In this document: piece after piece, positions 60,507-64,000 of the stretch
How positions within the stretch are numbered: position 1 is the first letter of the stretch
How the letters are laid out: each line of letters opens with the position of its first letter
From: Streptomyces canus
GTDB taxonomy: Bacteria; Actinomycetota; Actinomycetes; Streptomycetales; Streptomycetaceae
Length of the DNA stretch: 64,000 bases
Assembly (NCBI RefSeq): GCF_041435015.1
Contig: NZ_CP107989.1
Coordinates: forward strand, 4,278,001 to 4,342,000
Reading direction: 5' to 3'
The notes under the pieces: model-generated
Told to the model about the DNA's origin: nothing
Databases searched by the model: none
What the model saw: only the letters and a program-made list of their open reading frames with translations
Made by a program: the position numbers and the translations under genes

Positions 60507-60910
60507 GCGGTGGCCTCAGCCTTCCCGGTCCGCCCGGACTCTGCGGCCTGTTCGGCCGTGCGGGCGTCGTCGTCGGAGGTGTCGGGGTCGTGGCCCTCGG
60601 CCGTGTCGCGGAGCTTGTCGATGTCGGCGGTGCCGCGGTTGCGGTGGACGGCGAGGACGATCGCAAGGCCGATGCCGATCTCTGCGGCGGCGATGGCGAT
60701 GGTGAACAGGGTCAGGGCCTGGCCGGAGTGCAGGGTCTCCTCGGCGGCCCTGCTGAGCCAGACGTCGAAGGCGACCAGGTTCAGGTTGACGGCGTTGAGC
60801 ATCAGCTCGACCGACATCAGGACGAGGATCGCGTTGCGGCGGGCCAGGACGCCGTAGAGACCGGTGCAGAAGAGGAGGGCGGAGAGTACGGCGGGATAGG
60901 CGAGGTGCAT
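60503..60910 (-). CDS. nuoK: NADH-quinone oxidoreductase subunit K (second cluster)
   Basis: NuoK is a three-helix proton-channel subunit. The 135-residue product has the conserved membrane Glu in [20 protein letters not shown] and the second in [20 protein letters not shown]. The tail of about 37 residues is longer than in ordinary NuoK (about 100) and is acidic. ATG 60910 overlaps the nuoJ stop (TGATG). Confidence 0.95.
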   Translation of the reverse strand: MHLAYPAVLSALLFCTGLYGVLARRNAILVLMSVELMLNAVNLNLVAFDVWLSRAAEETLHSGQALTLFTIAIAAAEIGIGLAIVLAVHRNRGTADIDKLRDTAEGHDPDTSDDDARTAEQAAESGRTGKAEATA

Positions 60911-61602
60911 CAGCGGGCGCCTTCCTGCTCAGTCGGCTCGGTTCCCTTGGCCGACTCGGTTCCCTCAACCGGATCATTTCGCCTGATCGTGTGATTACGG
61001 GAATCAGGGACGGGTGGGGAACTACCGGTCACAGCTCGGGAGTTCACAGGGGGAGAGCTCGACTCCGCCTTCGCCTTGCGGGACAGGACGATCGCGCCGA
61101 CCAGCGCCGCGAGGAGCAGGACGGAGAGGGCCTCGAAGGGGAGGACCCAGTTCTGGAAGAGGCTCGCACCGGTTGCCTCGGTGGAGCCGGCGGCGGGGCC
61201 GTCCAGGTCGACCCAGGTGGTGCGGAAGGCGTCGACGACCACCCAGACCAGAGCGGCCGCCGCGGCAAGGGCCACGACGAGGGCGGCCCAGCGGTTGCCG
61301 GAGTCGGCGTCCGGGGAGCGGCCGATGGGGGCCCTGGTGAGCATCAGACCGAACAGAAGGAGGACGACGACGGAGCCGACGTAGATGAGGACCTGCACCC
61401 ATGCGATGAACTCGGCGGTGAGCAGGAGGTATTCGACGGCTAGGCCGCCGAGGGCCACGACCAGCCACAGGGCGGCGTGGACCAGCTGCTTGGTGGTGAC
61501 GGTGATGATCGCGGCTCCGAAGGTGACCAGGCCGACGAGCAGGAAGGCGATCTCGACGCCGGTCGGGGAGAGGAAGCCGTGCGCTGCCTGGGCGAGGGTC
61601 AC
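60910..61602 (-). CDS. nuoJ: NADH-quinone oxidoreductase subunit J (second cluster)
   Basis: The 230-residue membrane subunit has five helices in its first 170 residues, with [20 protein letters not shown] and [21 protein letters not shown] hydrophilic tail of about 55 residues, rich in Ser, Pro and Glu, has no counterpart in standard NuoJ. GTG 61602 in a GTGA overlap with nuoI. Confidence 0.95.
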   Translation of the reverse strand: MTLAQAAHGFLSPTGVEIAFLLVGLVTFGAAIITVTTKQLVHAALWLVVALGGLAVEYLLLTAEFIAWVQVLIYVGSVVVLLLFGLMLTRAPIGRSPDADSGNRWAALVVALAAAAALVWVVVDAFRTTWVDLDGPAAGSTEATGASLFQNWVLPFEALSVLLLAALVGAIVLSRKAKAESSSPPVNSRAVTGSSPPVPDSRNHTIRRNDPVEGTESAKGTEPTEQEGAR

Positions 61603-62168
61603 GACTCCTCCCCCTGGGGATCGGCCGACGGGGCCGGCTCGGCCTGGGCCGCCGCCAGTTTCTCGGCGGTCTTGCGGGCGGTGGCGATCTCCTTCGGTTC
61701 CTCAGCGCCGGGGTCCAGGGCCGGTGGAGCCGGGACGGTCCACATCCACTCGCGGAGCTTGTCCCGCTCGTGGGTGAGGTCGCGGATGTCGGTCTCGGCG
61801 TACTCGAACTCGGGGGACCAGAACAGGGCGTCGAAAGGACACACCTCGATGCAGATACCGCAGTACATGCAGAGGGAGAAGTCGATGGCGAAGCGGTCGA
61901 GGACGTTGCGGCTGCGTTCGCGGCCACCAGGGGTCGCCGCCGGGACCGTCTCCTTGTGGGAGTCGATGTAGATGCACCAGTCGGGGCACTCACGGGCGCA
62001 CAGCATGCAGACCGTGCAGTTCTCCTCGAACAGGCCGATCACCCCGCGGGTGCGGGGCGGGAGGTCGGGCTGGGCGTCGGGGTACTGCTCGGTGACGGTC
62101 TTCTTCGTCATCGTGCGCAGGGTGACGGCCAGGCCCTTGGCGAGGCCACTGCCAGGAATGGGGGCCAT
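61599..62168 (-). CDS. nuoI: NADH-quinone oxidoreductase subunit I (second cluster)
   Basis: NuoI carries two 4Fe-4S clusters. The 189-residue protein has [20 protein letters not shown] and [20 protein letters not shown], both complete. The C-terminal 45 residues are an Ala/Glu/Pro-rich extension. ATG at 62168 fits; longer frames run across nuoH and are chance. Confidence 0.96.
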   Translation of the reverse strand: MAPIPGSGLAKGLAVTLRTMTKKTVTEQYPDAQPDLPPRTRGVIGLFEENCTVCMLCARECPDWCIYIDSHKETVPAATPGGRERSRNVLDRFAIDFSLCMYCGICIEVCPFDALFWSPEFEYAETDIRDLTHERDKLREWMWTVPAPPALDPGAEEPKEIATARKTAEKLAAAQAEPAPSADPQGEES

Positions 62169-62170
62169 GG

Positions 62171-63139
62171 TTACTGGATCACCACCTTGACGATGCCGGT
62201 GAGGGCGATCTGGGCGAGGGAGAGGGGGACGAGGAGGGTCCAGGAGAGTTTCTGGAGCTGGTCCTCGCGCAGGCGGGGATAGGTCACGCGGAGCCAGATG
62301 ACGACGAAGGCGAGCACGGCCGTCTTGAGGAGGGTCCAGACCCAGCCGAGCCCGTCGGCACCCCAGGGGCCGTGCCAGCCGCCCAGGAAGAGGACGGTGG
62401 TCAGGCCGCACAGGACGACGATTCCGGCGTACTCGGCGAGGAGGAACAGGGCGAAACGCAGGCCGGTGTACTCGGTGTAGGCGCCGAAGATGATCTCCGA
62501 GTCGGCGACCGGCATGTCGAAGGGAGGGCGCTGGAGTTCGGCGAGGCCGGCGACGAAGAAGACGATCGCGCCGACGATCTGCCAGGGCAGCCACCACCAC
62601 TCGAAGGCGTCGAGGATGCCGGGGAGGGAGACGGTTCCGGCCGCCATCGCCACGGAGGCGGCGGTGAGCAGCATCGGGAGTTCGTAGGCGAGGAGCTGTG
62701 CGGCGGTGCGCAGGCCGCCGAGGAGGGAGAACTTGTTGGCGGAGGCCCAGCCGGCCATGAGGGAGCCGAGGACGCCCACGCCCATCACGGCGAGCACGAA
62801 GAACACGCCCGCGTCGACGACCTCGCCGACGGCGCCCTCGCCGGGGCCGATCGGGATGGCGAGGAGGACGAGGAGGTAGGGCAGGAGGGCGACGGCGGGG
62901 GCGAGTTGGAAGATACGGCGGTCCGCACCCGCCGGTACGACGTCTTCCTTCTGGGCGAACTTCACGCCGTCCGCGACGAGTTGGGCCCAGCCGTGGAAGC
63001 CGCCGGCGTACATCGGGCCCAGGCGGCCCTGCATGTGGGCCATCACCTTGTGCTCGGTCTGGCCGATGATCAGGGGGAAGGTGAGGAAGACGACGAAGAC
63101 GATCAGGAGTCGCAGGGCGACGTCGAGAGCGTCGTTCAC
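62171..63139 (-). CDS. nuoH: NADH-quinone oxidoreductase subunit H (second cluster)
   Basis: NuoH helps form the quinone pocket. The 322-residue membrane protein has [40 protein letters not shown] and [27 protein letters not shown], the family signatures. It starts at GTG 63139 in a GTGA overlap with the upstream gene. It is shorter and more diverged than a main-cluster NuoH would be. Confidence 0.95.
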   Translation of the reverse strand: MNDALDVALRLLIVFVVFLTFPLIIGQTEHKVMAHMQGRLGPMYAGGFHGWAQLVADGVKFAQKEDVVPAGADRRIFQLAPAVALLPYLLVLLAIPIGPGEGAVGEVVDAGVFFVLAVMGVGVLGSLMAGWASANKFSLLGGLRTAAQLLAYELPMLLTAASVAMAAGTVSLPGILDAFEWWWLPWQIVGAIVFFVAGLAELQRPPFDMPVADSEIIFGAYTEYTGLRFALFLLAEYAGIVVLCGLTTVLFLGGWHGPWGADGLGWVWTLLKTAVLAFVVIWLRVTYPRLREDQLQKLSWTLLVPLSLAQIALTGIVKVVIQ

Positions 63140-64000
63140 TGCGGGCCTCCTGCGGGCTTGTCGGGAGTGGGGGCGTGGGGGTCGGGGGTGGCGGGTTCGT
63201 CGGGGTCCGGGTCCTCGGAGGCCTGGGCGGCGCGGTCGGGACTCGGGGCGGTGCCATCTGGGCGTTCGGGGTCCTGGGACTCCTCGGGAGCCTCAGGAAC
63301 CTCGGAAGTCGGGGGGCGCCCTGAAGTCTGGGGCCGCTCGGAGGCCTTGGATCCTTCGGAGGTCGTGGACTCCTCGGAGGCCGGCTCCCCGGAAACCGGC
63401 GGCTTCTCCGGAACCTGGGGAGCACCGGTGGCCGACGGCTCTTCCAGAACCTCGCGACCACCGGAAGCCGACGGATCCTCCGAAACCCCGCGACCCTCAA
63501 AAGCCGGCGACTCCTCCGAAACCTCGAGGGCTTCGGAAACTGCGGGACCTTCTGGGGCCGCCGAGTCTCCCGAAGCCGTGGGCCTCTGGGAGGCCTTGCG
63601 CATCTCGGCCCCCTCGGGCCGCTCGGAGACCCCGGGGCCCTCGGAATGCTGGACGACTCCGCTGCCCCCGGAACGCTCGGCGACCCCGCTGTCCCCAGAT
63701 GAGGAAGGCCGCTCGGAGACTCCGGGGGCGCCGGGTGTGGTCGGTCGCTCGGAGACTTCAGGGTCCCCGGATGGGGAAGGTCGCTTCGGTTCCGGGGCGT
63801 CGAAGGCCTGGCGGGCGTGGTGCCACGGCGCGTCAGGGCTGCGGGGGGTGCTGGGGCGCTTCGGCGGGGCGGGGTTCGTGCTCGCGTCGTCGGTCGACGG
63901 CTCGGTCTGGGCCGCCGCGGCGCGCTGACTCGCGGAACCGCTCGAGGCGGTACGCGCCCGGCGAGGTCCGCCCGGTGCACCGCCCGTCGCTCCCGGACGC
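63136..64000 (-). CDS. C-terminal part of the gene upstream of nuoH, Pro/Ser/Glu-rich tail
   Basis: The minus frame is open from the window edge to a stop at 63136 that overlaps the nuoH GTG, with strong third-position GC bias, so it is coding. Near the edge it reads [16 protein letters not shown]; the rest is low complexity with recurring VSERP and EVSEE motifs ([20 protein letters not shown]). Position suggests a NuoC- or NuoD-type subunit with an unusual extension, but no catalytic part is in the window and the identity is unproven. Confidence 0.65.
   Translation of the reverse strand, partial: RPGATGGAPGGPRRARTASSGSASQRAAAAQTEPSTDDASTNPAPPKRPSTPRSPDAPWHHARQAFDAPEPKRPSPSGDPEVSERPTTPGAPGVSERPSSSGDSGVAERSGGSGVVQHSEGPGVSERPEGAEMRKASQRPTASGDSAAPEGPAVSEALEVSEESPAFEGRGVSEDPSASGGREVLEEPSATGAPQVPEKPPVSGEPASEESTTSEGSKASERPQTSGRPPTSEVPEAPEESQDPERPDGTAPSPDRAAQASEDPDPDEPATPDPHAPTPDKPAGGPQ

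Noticed and set aside
56835..60857. Very long plus-strand open frame (about 1340 codons)
   Set aside because: It runs antisense to nuoN/nuoM/nuoL, is rich in Gly/Arg/Glu, and arises from GC-biased third positions of the true genes.
61599..63980. 793-codon minus-strand frame
   Set aside because: Only its end is nuoI; the rest crosses nuoH in the wrong frame and is Arg/Pro-rich.

Overview
The window is a Streptomyces chromosome segment. It has very high GC, GTG/TTG starts and GTGA/ATGA gene overlaps. It carries the rpoB-rplL-rplJ / rplA-rplK / nusG-secE / tRNA-Trp cluster, followed by a gene order that, from memory and unchecked, resembles the S. coelicolor region running from rpoB down to the second nuo cluster.

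1-20.4 kb is core chromosome. It holds the 5' end of rpoB, rplL and rplJ with a leader, two lipoproteins, rplA, rplK, nusG, secE and tRNA-Trp on the minus strand. Next come an aspartate-type aminotransferase, an adenosine deaminase, a TetR/NAD(P)-binding pair with palindromic operators, murB, an MFS exporter with its TetR regulator and matching operators, two MaoC/HadA-like dehydratase genes, rpmG, tRNA-Met and tRNA-Thr, an amidohydrolase and three small enzyme-like genes.

20.4-50.5 kb is accessory DNA stacked on the 3' end of a tRNA-Tyr(GTA) gene, which survives intact at 50395-50476. Three copies of the tRNA 3' end (20482-20550, 26258-26333, 50394-50451) mark two successive integrations. 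The older element (20551-26257) is a wreck: an IS5-like insertion, a TIR-NB-ARC-TPR protein, a truncated TIR gene and the C-terminal stub of a tyrosine integrase. The younger element (26334-50394) looks like a complete actinomycete integrative and conjugative element (AICE). It has low-GC cargo at the left and a GntR/HD/Nudix/XRE control block. Then come the spread and transfer genes with an FtsK/TraB-type translocase, SSB, a solitary cytosine methyltransferase, a prim-pol and a DUF3631 helicase. An iteron array that is probably the replication origin, xis and int complete it. The cargo includes a TRADD-N-associated membrane protein, several small membrane proteins, and a translationally coupled pair encoding a PD-(D/E)xK-like nuclease and a 483-residue protein of unknown family. 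That pair is the best candidate for an undescribed (possibly defence) system.

50.5-64 kb returns to core chromosome: a YajQ family protein, a GlsB-like membrane protein, an APC permease, a SUKH-like protein, yccF and htpX, and a second, tightly overlapping nuo cluster read on the minus strand (H, I, J, K, L, M, N). The cluster runs off the right edge inside an upstream gene with a long Pro/Ser/Glu-rich tail.
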